Shown one piece after another: positions 1 to 6,713 of a DNA stretch of 12,726 nucleotides. The notes beneath the pieces were generated by a model. It saw nothing but the letters and a program-made list of their open reading frames with translations. It did not search any database and was not told the origin of the DNA. Made by a program: the position numbers and the translations under genes. Every line of letters begins with the position of its first letter. Within the stretch, counting starts at the first letter, position 1. This DNA is from Spirogloea muscicola (lineage: Eukaryota; Streptophyta; Zygnematophyceae; Spirogloeales; Spirogloeaceae): contig WELB01000041.1 of assembly GCA_009602725.1 (NCBI GenBank), positions 632,035-644,760 on the forward strand, given 5' to 3'.

Positions 1-38
1 TTTGTGTGCTTTGGTTTCTTAGCGCTTCCTCTGGCTTC

Positions 39-125
39 CTCTGGCCCCCTTCTCGTTCTTTGTTCATTCTTTTTTGGGCTGGCTTGTCCAGCCCCTATCC
101 TCAATGGGCGAGCCCTTTCTTCTTT
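39..125 (+). repeat. Dispersed hairpin repeat, full copy 1
   Basis: This is a roughly 85-base unit. It runs from a CTCTGGCCCCCTTCTCG leader through a T-rich stretch, then a perfect 7-bp hairpin at 76-94 (GGGCTGG, loop CTTGT, CCAGCCC), then CTATCCTCAATGGGCGAGC and a CT-rich tail. By eye it is about 90% identical to 11722-11810 in the same orientation. Shorter copies lie at 441-509, 9121-9171 and 11308-11343. I do not recognise the family. It could be a MITE-like or SINE-derived short element, or a regulatory repeat. Confidence 0.75.
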
Positions 126-129
126 CTTT

Positions 130-250
130 TTCTGCGGCCGCCGTTGCCGTCCCCCCTTCCATCACCCCACCCTTCCTCGGGCTCGTCGCTCTCCCCCTCT
201 CTCCTCCGTCCCCGCCTCCCTTTTCTCCCCTCCCGTTCCCCCCTCCCTTT
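130..250 (+). other. Pyrimidine-rich tract
   Basis: Almost pure C and T on the plus strand, with no credible coding signal. Open frames crossing it translate to low-complexity Pro/Ser/Leu or, on the other strand, Gly/Arg/Glu. Similar tracts recur at 11190-11260, 11560-11660 and 11800-12000 beside other hairpin repeat copies. Confidence 0.7.
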
Positions 251-272
251 GTCATGTGTGCTTGCCTCTGAG

Positions 273-291
273 CTTGGCCGCTTTGGCCAAG
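273..291 (+). other. Perfect 7-bp hairpin
   Basis: CTTGGCC and GGCCAAG flank the 5-base loop GCTTT. The geometry (GC-rich 7-bp stem, loop of 4-5) matches the dispersed repeat's hairpin but the sequence differs. It lies 180 bases downstream of copy 1. Function unknown. Confidence 0.5.
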
Positions 292-354
292 TGGCACTAC
301 TTCTCCACTTGCGTTGCTGTGTGGGTTAAGGTTTAGAGACCTTCCAACCTTCTT

Positions 355-395
355 CTTTGGGCTGGTCAATCATCGCCCTCCTCCTGGAAGTCTTT
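355..395 (+). repeat. Degenerate copy of the hairpin repeat
   Basis: TTCTTTGGGCTGG is followed by CATCGCCCTCCTCCTGGAAG. This matches the sub-variant at 10652 (ATCGCCCTCTACTGGAAG) but has lost the right arm of the stem. Confidence 0.5.
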
Positions 396-440
396 CGCTT
401 TCTCTTGGCCAAATCATCTTTCTTGGCCTGGCAAGCTTGC

Positions 441-509
441 TCCTTTTTGGGCTGGCGTTTGCCAGCCCATCTACTCTATGGGCGAGCTCTTCTCTCTCTA
501 TGGGCGAGC
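441..509 (+). repeat. Dispersed hairpin repeat, copy with 8-bp stem
   Basis: A perfect 8-bp hairpin lies at 449-468 (GGGCTGGC, loop GTTT, GCCAGCCC), preceded by CCTTTTT and followed by CTATGGGCGAGC at 476-487. CTATGGGCGAGC is repeated at 498-509, so the tail is duplicated. The LINE tail starts about 12 bases later. Confidence 0.7.
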
Positions 510-520
510 AGTTCTCTTTC

Positions 521-770
521 CCAGCGTGCTCAGGCTAATGCTTTGCACCAGAAAGCTGGGCGAGCTCTTGGTAGCAGGTTGGTAGCAGGTTGGTAGCAGA
601 AGGGTATCTGCCATCTAGTATCGTATCTGCCATCTGGTATTTAGGCATCGATTAGCGACCTTCATGTATTGACCCGTGGTTACTGAGCGGGTCAATCTGG
701 TGTAGGATATGTACGTGATGTGCTTGCCTTTATACCTGGCCATTTGGCCTTCGTTTGTTTCAAAAACACG
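521..770 (+). mobile_element. LINE 3' end, copy A (5'-truncated)
   Basis: This fragment encodes the last residues of a LINE ORF2-like protein, in broken frames, and its 3' UTR. Visible peptide landmarks are RAQANALHQKAGRAL near 528-572 and a terminal LTRGY followed by TGA at 684-686. They match the C-terminal end of the longer minus-strand copy ending at 4112. A small tandem repeat (unit GGTAGCAGGTT, about 569-599) and a duplicated GTATCTGCCATCT segment interrupt the frame. The 3' UTR contains GGCC-ATTT-GGCC at 738-749 and ends near TTTGTTTCAAAAACACG. The copy is too short to be active. The 5' boundary directly after a hairpin repeat is approximate. Confidence 0.75.
668..696 (+). other. Stop-codon stem-loop of LINE copy A
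   Basis: A 9-bp perfect stem (ATTGACCCG 668-676 with CGGGTCAAT 688-696) encloses an 11-base loop that contains the TGA stop at 684-686. The equivalent stem is present in copies B, C and D with compensating changes. Such structures are candidates for recognition by the LINE reverse transcriptase at the RNA 3' end; that role is inferred. Confidence 0.65.
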
Positions 771-1136
771 TAATACCCTTTATCAGCGCCCCCCTCATGA
801 ATCTCCGGCCTGTCATGCCACAGGGCGTCGAGTGCTATACAACGTCGGTAGGCTAGATCAGTGGGCCTTCGTGTGACGTATCAGGATCACGTGGCAGGCA
901 GAAAAAAGCTAGGCAATTGTGAAAGTATGAAAGTAAGAAATGACGAATAGGTATTAGCTTGCTTCAAAAGTAGGAACAAGAAGTATGTAGAGATGGAGCG
1001 GCAAAAACGTAGTGAAGATGATATTGTACAATTTAGAGAAGGTGAGCGGCTATTATAGATCCCCTCCACGGCCCCCCCCCGTTTGTTTCAAATACAAGAA
1101 AGCTTTCTCTTTAGTCCTGACTAAGCTTGAAGACTT
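771..1136. other. No gene recognised; LINE-end remnant and C run
   Basis: I see no credible coding sequence. A run of nine C at 1072-1080 is followed by GTTTGTTTCAAATACAAG (1081-1098). That resembles the 3' terminus of LINE copy A and may be the stub of a further, almost wholly lost copy. The rest is mixed or AT-rich sequence that could include the decayed 3' end of the minus-strand Ty3-like element, but no LTR could be recognised. Confidence 0.4.
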
Positions 1137-1530
1137 CGATCAGCAACCGACCTGAATTTGCAAGCCATCTGTAGATGTGCTAGTGAGCATTGGTGTTAGA
1201 CAATGACCATGCCACCCTCTGTCTGGGATATGCACGACGTGAGAATATGTTTTCAGCCCAGATGGGCATGCCGGCAGCCAACTTGTCATTTTTGCAACGC
1301 CGTGTGTCAGCCTGTTTACAGCGAGCTCATGCTCATGCTTTGCACCAGAAAGCTGGTCGAGCCTTAGCTGGTGGCATAAGAGCTTGTCAGTTGCCGTCCG
1401 GTATTCGGGCATCAGTTAGCGACCTTTGTGTGCTGACTTGTGGTTGCTGAGCCGGTCAGCTTAGCAGTAGGTGACGTACTTCTGTCAACGTGCTTGCCTT
1501 CGTACTTGGCCACACAGGCCCTCCATCACT
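1137..1530 (+). mobile_element. LINE 3' end, copy B (5'-truncated)
   Basis: This is a plus-strand copy of the same LINE family. Its protein tail reads LCLGYARRENMF, then LQRRVSACLQRAHAHALHQK, and ends LTCGC before TGA at 1448-1450. This aligns residue by residue with the minus-strand copy D tail (NLGYTRRADVFP...LQRRVSACLHRAQASALPQK). Weaker nucleotide similarity extends upstream to CGATCAGC at 1137. The 3' UTR keeps the stop-codon stem-loop (1432-1460) and a GGCC-ACACA-GGCC hairpin (1508-1520). It is more diverged from A, C and D than they are from one another, so it is probably an older insertion or a sister subfamily. Confidence 0.75.
1432..1460 (+). other. Stop-codon stem-loop of LINE copy B
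   Basis: GCTGAC (1432-1437) pairs with GTCAGC (1455-1460). The stem extends inward with one U-G pair, one mismatch and one G-C pair. The loop contains the TGA stop. Relative to copy A, the two outermost pairs changed on both sides (A-U to G-C and U-A to C-G). Confidence 0.6.
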
Positions 1531-1562
1531 TACTACACAATCCATCCGCCTCTGTTGCACTC

Positions 1563-1800
1563 TGAAAGCGAAAGCATCACTGCACATTGATCTTCCTGAT
1601 GGCAGGTTCTGAGCGAATGCGCGGATACCCACCTTCGTGTACGATATATTGTACAGTCAATGTTGTTAATATGACATCGTTAGCATGTCTGAGTTGATCA
1701 GTATCTCCGCATCACAGGATCTTGAAGGCCGATGACATTGGGTTCTTCCCAACGACAACTTTGTATATCAATGGACCTGTAAAAGCAATCAGTGCATCTT
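1563..1800 (-). pseudogene. Ty3/gypsy-like integrase C-terminus fossil (GPF module, possible chromodomain)
   Basis: On the minus strand, TGPLIYKVVVGKN (about 1780-1741) resembles the GPF/Y module at the end of Ty3/gypsy integrases. One internal stop follows. Then comes VQYIVHEGGYPRIRSEP (about 1655-1595), which resembles the core of a chromodomain (usual pattern YLVxWxGYP...WEP), and a stop near 1563. The segment between the two modules is shorter than usual. The distance from the integrase core at 2640-3280, after subtracting LINE copy C, fits one continuous decayed element. The GPF assignment is moderate and the chromodomain tentative, because the diagnostic tryptophans are missing. Confidence 0.45.
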
Positions 1801-1920
1801 GCGATTAAGATACTCCTGAAGATACACTTAAGGATACACATAATTATTAATAGCAATTTCAGGTGCTTAAATCTGTTCCTGTCACTATGATTAATGAAAA
1901 CCTTTGAGTATCAGAGCGAA

Positions 1921-2520
1921 TTCCGTGTATTAGAAAGTAATGTAAGCCAAATGGCCAAGTACAAAGGCAAGCACATCTTAATATCTACATAACCTACAGC
2001 AGATTGACCCGCTCAATAACTACTGGTCAAATAATAAAGGTCACTAATCGCTGCATGAATACTAGATGCCAGAAACGGAGCCCTTCTGCCACCAACTAAA
2101 GCTCGCCCAGCTTTCTGGTGCAAGGCACTAGCCTGAGCACGCTGCAAACAGGCCGAAACTCGTCGTCGCAAGAGCGACAGATATGCAGCTGGCAAGCCCA
2201 TCGCAGCCGGAAACACATCTGCACGTCGAGTGTAGCCTAGATTGGCAAAGTTTTGAAGGAGAGTGTGGGAACGAGGACCCAGACAGCCAAAGATGTCGAT
2301 TGCCGCTGGCAGGAGCTGATCGCATTGGGGGTAGTGCCGCAGTTTTCTTTGTTCTGCACCGCCCACCGCATGCCCAGCGATGTGTGTCGATGCTGGGCAT
2401 TTATATGCCTCCGTAACAACAACGCGACCAGGGCCCGTGGTCCACCACCAGGTTGCACGCCCACAATGTCAAGTGTGCGGCGATGATGACGTCCCTGAGT
2501 ATCCCGATGTTGAGCTATGC
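1921..2520 (-). mobile_element. LINE 3' end, copy C (minus strand, 5'-truncated)
   Basis: This copy is highly similar to 4020-4620 over its whole length. It encodes the C-terminal nuclease-like tail (RTLDIVGVQPGGGPR, then EQRKLRHYPQCDQLLPAAID, ending at a stop at 2013-2015) and carries a roughly 90-base 3' UTR ending TTTCTAATACACGGAA at 1921. Compared with copy D it lacks 9 bases near 2333. It also has a 1-base deletion near 2423 that shifts the frame, so it is not translatable as one piece. Similarity fades near 2520, typical of incomplete reverse transcription. It sits between the integrase core and the integrase C-terminus of the Ty3-like fossil, so it inserted into that element. Confidence 0.8.
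2003..2031 (-). other. Stop-codon stem-loop of LINE copy C
   Basis: On the minus strand the arms (2031-2023 and 2011-2003) form seven of the nine pairs seen in copy A. The stop codon at 2015-2013 lies in the loop. Confidence 0.5.
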
Positions 2521-2639
2521 GCAGTTCATTACAAGCAGTAGGTTTATGTCTATTATGTCCACGCTCAGTACAAGCATGAGCACAATACAGCACAAATTGC
2601 AATAATAGATCAGAAGCCAGACAACAAAATTACTCCCAC

Positions 2640-3280
2640 CTTTCCATTACCTTGCGAAGTGCACAGTGTCAGACCACGTTTGATAGCTGAATGTTGCTGA
2701 ACTATCGGCCTGTGCGTGGTTGTGTATTGAGCCGATGGTCAATAAGTAAAGTGGTCAAGCAGACGCTGAAAGTCACTCTGGCATCCAATCCGTGATCAGT
2801 GAACACTTTGGCGCAAGATCTACATTTTGATCACACCTGTCTCAGGAGATCCTCAGCAATGTATATGATAGGAACAGGATATTACATCTTCAATCCAGCT
2901 GGGGAAATGTTCAACTGTGATCTAGACACACAGGGTCGCTAAGTATACCTACGCAGAGGACCAGCCACTTCCAAACTACACCAGAAACAATCCCTAAATG
3001 GCACGGGTGAAGCTGAGGTGACATCAAGGGGTTGTGCTACGATTGACATATATCATACTTCATCTTGAGATAGGACATGTATCACCATATTTGTAACATC
3101 AGACAACCAGTACTTGGTGGCCAACCGATTGATAGTGCATTTGATTCCGAAGTGCCCTAGGCAAACTTGAGTCGTGCACTATTGTACACGCACAGAAGGG
3201 GGTGGAACAACCTGAATACCATACTCAACACCGGGTGGTTCCATGGGTTGATGATCAATTATGACAGCAACATTAGTGTT
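2640..3280 (-). pseudogene. Ty3/gypsy-like integrase fossil
   Basis: Minus-strand frames, broken by stops and frameshifts, show the integrase motifs in the right order. A leader VEYGIQVVPPPS lies near 3230-3200. GHFGIKCTINRLATKYWLSD (about 3157-3098) resembles the H2C2 zinc-finger region before the core. VPFRDCFWCSLEVAGPLRRY (about 3003-2944) resembles the first catalytic segment, where the usual WGxD aspartate appears as LE. ITVEHFPSWIEDV lies near 2923-2885. VFTDHG (about 2803-2786) is the second catalytic aspartate motif, and NHAQAD (about 2722-2705) matches the HPQADG segment. It is a dead copy. Assignment to Ty3/gypsy rests on motif order and needs a profile search. Confidence 0.65.
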
Positions 3281-3396
3281 TGATACGATCTTTCTGCATC
3301 GTTGTGGACTTAGAAGCATACATGCTAGTCTGGTTGTATTGCAAATGTGGTGCACCTACCCATAGATCTTCTGAAATACATTGCCATCTGGAACAA

Positions 3397-3600
3397 TCAA
3401 AGCACATGCCAATAGATGCAAATGGATGCAAATGGTAGAAATGTGTAGATGTTGTAAGAGTATGAGCAAGCCCATATGGGTACATGCTTGCCTATATTGT
3501 ATATATAAACGGGCCAGTTGATGAGAAATATATCAGGAGTTGGGGTACGACTGAGAGCCTGGGCATCCATACTCTCGTTGAACATTGTCATATGTTGAAT
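3397..3600 (-). pseudogene. Ty3/gypsy-like RNase H C-terminal end and linker (fossil)
   Basis: The minus strand reads IQH...SMDAQALSRTPTPD between about 3600 and 3534. It resembles the conserved end of Ty3/gypsy RNase H (pattern IxH.PGK.N..ADALSR). The integrase follows downstream on the same strand after about 250 bases. The RNase H part immediately upstream is not next to it: it is found at 7142 and beyond, implying that the domain was split by the block 3601-7141. Confidence 0.55.
3597..3600. other. Candidate left target-site duplication (GAAT)
   Basis: GAAT here and at 7142-7145 flank the block that splits the RNase H reading. Base composition jumps from AT-rich to GC-rich exactly at 3601. 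Four bases can match by chance, so this is weak on its own. Confidence 0.35.
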
Positions 3601-3658
3601 CGGCGGGTCGGGGTGGGTGACCATCCCGCCCGTCTCATTGGGCCCTGAGAGTCTCCCC

Positions 3659-4002
3659 TGTCGTGCCTGCCCGTATAGCGCTCACAATACGTCGAAGTGC
3701 CACACCTGAAGCCCCGCCTACAGGCCAGACTCTGCTTGGCTAGCAGACTGCATGGCCTCACTACCAGATGAGCAGACCTGCAAAGAATGTGGCAGAAGAG
3801 TCACCACACTGGCGCCCCGGGGCTCTCCAGCCCGCCCATACGGGTTGCGCCCTACTCAGCGAGTCACACCATGGGTTACCCCCGCCGAGGTTTCCTATAC
3901 CACCTTCCTACCTGAGATATCTAATCAGGGTTAGCCCTGGTCGGTTCCGCCCAACCACCCTCTAGCCGACGCTACAATGACGCTCTGCGCCCGGGCATGA
4001 CA
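3659..4002. mobile_element. 344-bp GC-rich element with imperfect inverted ends
   Basis: The left end TGTCGTGCCTGCCCG and the reverse complement of the right end, TGTCATGCCCGGGCG, match at 16 of the first 22 positions, and weaker similarity continues inward. Both ends are TG...CA, and both are flanked by CCCC (3655-3658 and 4003-4006). This could be a solo LTR with a 4-bp duplication or a small TIR element. A short open frame inside (3752-3934, with CKEC) has no recognisable product. GC content is clearly higher than in the flanking Ty3-like fossil. Confidence 0.4.
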
Positions 4003-4101
4003 CCCCTGAATTAAGGGACTTCCGTGTATTAGAAACAAATGTAGGCCAAATGGCCAAGTACAAAGGCAAGCACATCTAAAGATCTACATGACCTACAGCA
4101 A

Positions 4102-4130
4102 ATTGACCCGCTCAATAACCACGGGTCAAA
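4102..4130 (-). other. Stop-codon stem-loop of LINE copy D
   Basis: On the minus strand TTTGACCCG (4130-4122) pairs with CGGGTCAAT (4110-4102) at eight of nine positions. The TGA stop (4114-4112) lies in the loop. Downstream at 4055-4044 is the second hairpin, GGCC-ATTT-GGCC. Confidence 0.6.
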
Positions 4131-5027
4131 ACATAAAGGTCACTAATCGATGCATGAATACTAGATGCCAGAAACGGAGCCCTTCTGCCACCAACTAAAG
4201 CTCGCCCAGCTTTCTGGGGCAAGGCACTAGCCTGAGCACGATGCAAACAGGCCGAAACTCGTCGTTGCAAGAGCGACAGATATGCAGCTGGCAAGCCCAT
4301 CTCAGCCGGAAACACATCTGCACGTCGAGTGTAGCCTAGATTGGCAATATTTTGAAGGAGAGTGTGGAAACGAGGACCCAGACAGCCAAAGATGTCGATT
4401 GCCGCTGGCAGGAGCTGATCGCATTGGGGGTAATCGGAGTAGTGCCGCAGTTTTCCTTGTTCTGCACCGCCCACTGCGTGCCCAGCGAGGTGTGTCGATG
4501 CTGGGCCTTTATATACCTCCGTGACAACAACGTCGACCAGCACCCGTGGTCCTCCACCAGGTTGCACGCCCATAATGTCAAGTGTGCGGCGATGATGACG
4601 TGCCTGGGCGTCCGTGGTGATAGGCATGATATTGTTGACTTCCACGACCGCACGGTAGCCGGCGTCGCGCATCAAGCCCGCCAGAGCATCGCAAAGGAGG
4701 TTGTGAATGCCCACTTCTGGTCCAGTGGGGCATCTCAGCATGTGAGTGGCGAGCACAGCACCCTCTGCACGGAAGCCGCACTCGCACTGGCGCACCCCAA
4801 TCAGGCATTTAGGTGGGAGGCCGAGGAAGAGTTGAAGCGATATCCGAAAGGCCTCGGAGCTGATGCTGAAGGCGTTGGCGACGGGGGGAGAGGTGATCCA
4901 GTCAGTGGCGCCAGGTGTGGCCAGAGAAGTCTTGCCAAGCTCCTTGGATTGTTGTGAATCTCTGGCAGCCTCCTCAACCTTCTGCGGCGTTCGTCTTCCA
5001 CTGCCGTAGCCAGTCTGGATTGTGCCC
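4112..5027 (-). pseudogene. LINE ORF2-like C-terminal domain: zinc knuckle plus nuclease-like tail
   Basis: This is an open minus-strand frame of about 300 codons without an initiator of its own. In order it shows a conserved linker (GATDWITSPPVANAF), then ISLQLFLGLPP, a zinc-knuckle-like CECG...H-MLR-C (about 4786-4733), a helix IHNLLCDALAGLMRDAGYRA, and then RTLDIMG followed by VLVDVVVTEVYK and EQGKLRHYSDYPQCDQLLP. The spaced D...D...E/K pattern resembles the restriction-like (PD-D/EXK) nuclease tail known from some LINE clades; that activity is inferred. The last residues are YVLTRGY. The N-terminal part overlaps the preceding frame (4801-5285), so one frameshift separates them. Confidence 0.6.
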
Positions 5028-5285
5028 CTCTATCAGAAGCTTGGGCGAGGGCGGAGAATGGCGTGAGTAGGGGTTGGAGAGAGGGGAAAGAGCTGATGGC
5101 TGAGTCGCGGATGCTCCACAGATCCGCTTGGAAGGGGAAGGAGCCTTCCTCCACATTGCGTACAGGGTCGTGGAGGCAAGGGAAGCGCATGGGGAGCAGG
5201 AAGGCGATCTGGTGCCAGCAGCCCAGGAAGGCTGCTTGCGCCGTCTGCTCCAACGACCAAGCTGACCAGCGGCGCCGGGAACGGG
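4801..5285 (-). pseudogene. LINE ORF2-like middle segment
   Basis: This minus-strand open frame contains QAAFLGCWHQIAFLLP near its start. The motif is typical of the region between the reverse transcriptase thumb and the C-terminal zinc knuckle in this kind of LINE (AAFLGSW-like). It continues through a charged helix (AVEDERRRRLRRL) and then leaves the true frame, which continues in the 4112-5027 frame. Upstream similarity is lost near 5285, where the plus-strand fragment E begins. Confidence 0.5.
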
Positions 5286-5505
5286 GTGCAGCCCTTCCCG
5301 GTGGCTCGGTGCCTTTGGGTCTTGTGTCCTGCTACCGTATGCGCTTGTCTATGTCCCTACAGCGGTCCCAGGCGATTGCTTTGCATCGCCGGGCTGGTCG
5401 CGCCCTTGCAGCAGCCTCTGGTTTGCGCAGCGGGGTTGCTCTTCCTCCCCTCAGCTCATCTGACTTCCTACTGCTGACTCGGGGGTATTGAGGGCGCCCT
5501 GTCTG
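5285..5505 (+). mobile_element. LINE 3' fragment, copy E, opposite strand inside copy D
   Basis: The plus strand reads SLQRSQAIALHRRAGRAL and ends LLLTRGY before TGA at 5489-5491. This matches the tail of copies A to D but with much divergence and higher GC, so it belongs to a different subfamily. The 3' UTR with its two hairpins is missing. Copy D's own reading stops at 5507 and resumes at about 5285 on the other strand, so this piece sits inside D. The lack of a 3' UTR argues against a simple insertion and for a rearrangement. Confidence 0.6.
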
Positions 5506-5506
5506 C

Positions 5507-6262
5507 CTAGCCTACGGCTCCGTCATGAACACCTGTATGCATCTGGCTGGCAGTGTACAGCCGATTTTTAAATATCAGCAGCCGCTTGAAACGACCGGCA
5601 GCCAAGGCCGCCCATGCGAGTAGGGAGGGAGGCCTGGAGGGAAGCTGAAGCTGAGGGAAAGATGAAAAATGTAGTAGGGATGCCAGGGACTGCTGAAGGG
5701 AGTCATCATATTCCTTGTAGAGCTCCGCCACCATGCCCAATGGGGCGACTGTCCGTTGCAGATAGCAAGCCCGTTGGTCGATGCAGCGGGTGAGGATGGC
5801 CAACGCCAGCTGCGTATCCTCAAGGAGGGGAAGGGAAGGGAGGGGGGCGAGGTGTTTTTGAAGGCGTTCCCGCAAGTCTACCGCCACGTGAGCTAGTGTG
5901 CCGAAGGGGACCTTGAGGATGGCCAGCCCATTGGCAGGGGTCTGACAGCCGTGGGGGAGCTGAAGGTTGGCAGGGAGACCGCGTAGGGACCAGGCCACGC
6001 TCTTGGACGGGCAAACCCGCAGGCCCATCAGGTCCAATTCGCGACCGAGCAAGGGGTCAGCCGCCATGACTTCAGCTGGAGGTCCAATGAAGTGTGTGTC
6101 ATCCGCGTAGGAAGGGAAAAGGAGGTCTGGGTGTTGACTGTGGGTGCGCCAAATAGCCCGGCAATGTGCCAACGCTAACAGGATTGGGCTAAGGGGATCC
6201 CCCTGGCGATGAGTGTGTCCACTGGGGCTGACCAGGCTGGCAGTGACGGTTGTGGCGGTGCC
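5507..6262 (-). pseudogene. LINE reverse transcriptase domain, truncated
   Basis: This is an open minus-strand frame of about 250 codons, limited upstream by a TAG at 6265-6263. It shows HRQGDPLSPILLALAHCRA (about 6217-6161), the conserved GxRQGDPLSP motif. It also shows LLFPSYADDTHFIGPP (about 6121-6074), the palm active site with the YADD aspartates. The VCPSKSVAW segment and a thumb-like region follow. The fingers and the N-terminal half of the domain are missing. The frame ends in TAG where opposite-strand fragment E begins. The catalytic motif is intact, which suggests a fairly recent insertion compared with the Ty3-like fossil around it. Confidence 0.8.
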
Positions 6263-6265
6263 CTA

Positions 6266-6310
6266 GACCAAGTTCGAGAGTCGATGCTAATTATTACCTT
6301 GTATGTGCAG
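6266..6310 (+). other. Remaining intron end upstream of the LEA-like exon
   Basis: The branch-like motif GCTAATTATT is followed by TTACCTTGTATGTGCAG, a plausible 3' splice site ending at 6310. The rest of this intron and any earlier exons are cut off by the 5' end of LINE copy D. Confidence 0.5.
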
Positions 6311-6390
6311 ATGCTGGAAAGAAGGCCATCGGTGCCGCGGACGATGCAGTGGACTCTGTCTACAAGGACAGCAAGTACGAGGCCGAGAAG
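6311..6390 (+). pseudogene. LEA-like gene fragment, internal exon
   Basis: In the frame that uses the exon's first two bases as the end of a codon, the exon reads AGKKAIGAADDAVDSVYKDS and then KYEAEK. This is a hydrophilic, Ala/Lys/Asp/Glu-rich amphipathic helix of the kind found in late embryogenesis abundant (desiccation-related) proteins. It ends in AAG followed by GT (6391), phase 0. It joins in frame to the exon at 6714. No start codon or upstream exon is visible in the window. Marked as a fragment because it lies inside a transposon nest and its 5' part is missing. Whether it is transcribed is unknown. Confidence 0.5.
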
Positions 6391-6713
6391 GTTGGTAGAC
6401 CTTTTCGCCCTTATAATGTGCACGTTGTATTTGCTGTATTGGTTGCAGCAGCTAGGACCAGCCCAAGCGCCACAGTAGCTTCGTTAGTAAGCTGGGATGT
6501 TTGTATTGGTAAGGTAATGTTTTCCCTCTGAGGTCCATGTCTGAAGCAAGGGTTCTAAATATTGACGCTGCTCCATACAGAAAGTTGGTGCAAGATAGCA
6601 GCTCTTTTTATTCCCGAACTCTGTGACCTGCGGTCTCTTACAATGCAGCTCTATGACCTGTACTTCTGGAGCTTGAGGCAATGTCAATTTCTGACTGGGG
6701 TACCTTTGTGTAG

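Larger units (their letters stand above)
4020..6262 (-). mobile_element. LINE copy D, longest copy in the window
   Basis: This minus-strand element starts within a reverse transcriptase domain at about 6262 and ends with a 3' UTR at 4020 (TTTCTAATACACGGAA). Its reading is broken in two ways. An opposite-strand LINE fragment lies between 5285 and 5505, and a frameshift lies between about 4960 and 5027. The N-terminal part of ORF2, with any endonuclease, is absent, as expected for 5' truncation during target-primed reverse transcription. Its 5' end abuts the intron of the LEA-like fragment. The element is non-autonomous as it stands. Confidence 0.75.

Noticed and set aside
888-895. CACGTGGC, an ABRE or G-box-like site
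   Set aside because: There is no gene nearby to regulate, and an 8-base match is expected by chance in a window of this size once variants are allowed.
3752-3934. 60-codon plus-strand frame with CKEC as a zinc-binding protein
   Set aside because: Only one CxxC pair is present, there is no partner pair, and the frame lies wholly inside the 344-bp element.
4352-4957. 201-codon plus-strand open frame
   Set aside because: It is the antisense shadow of the LINE C-terminal domain, whose protein motifs read clearly on the minus strand.
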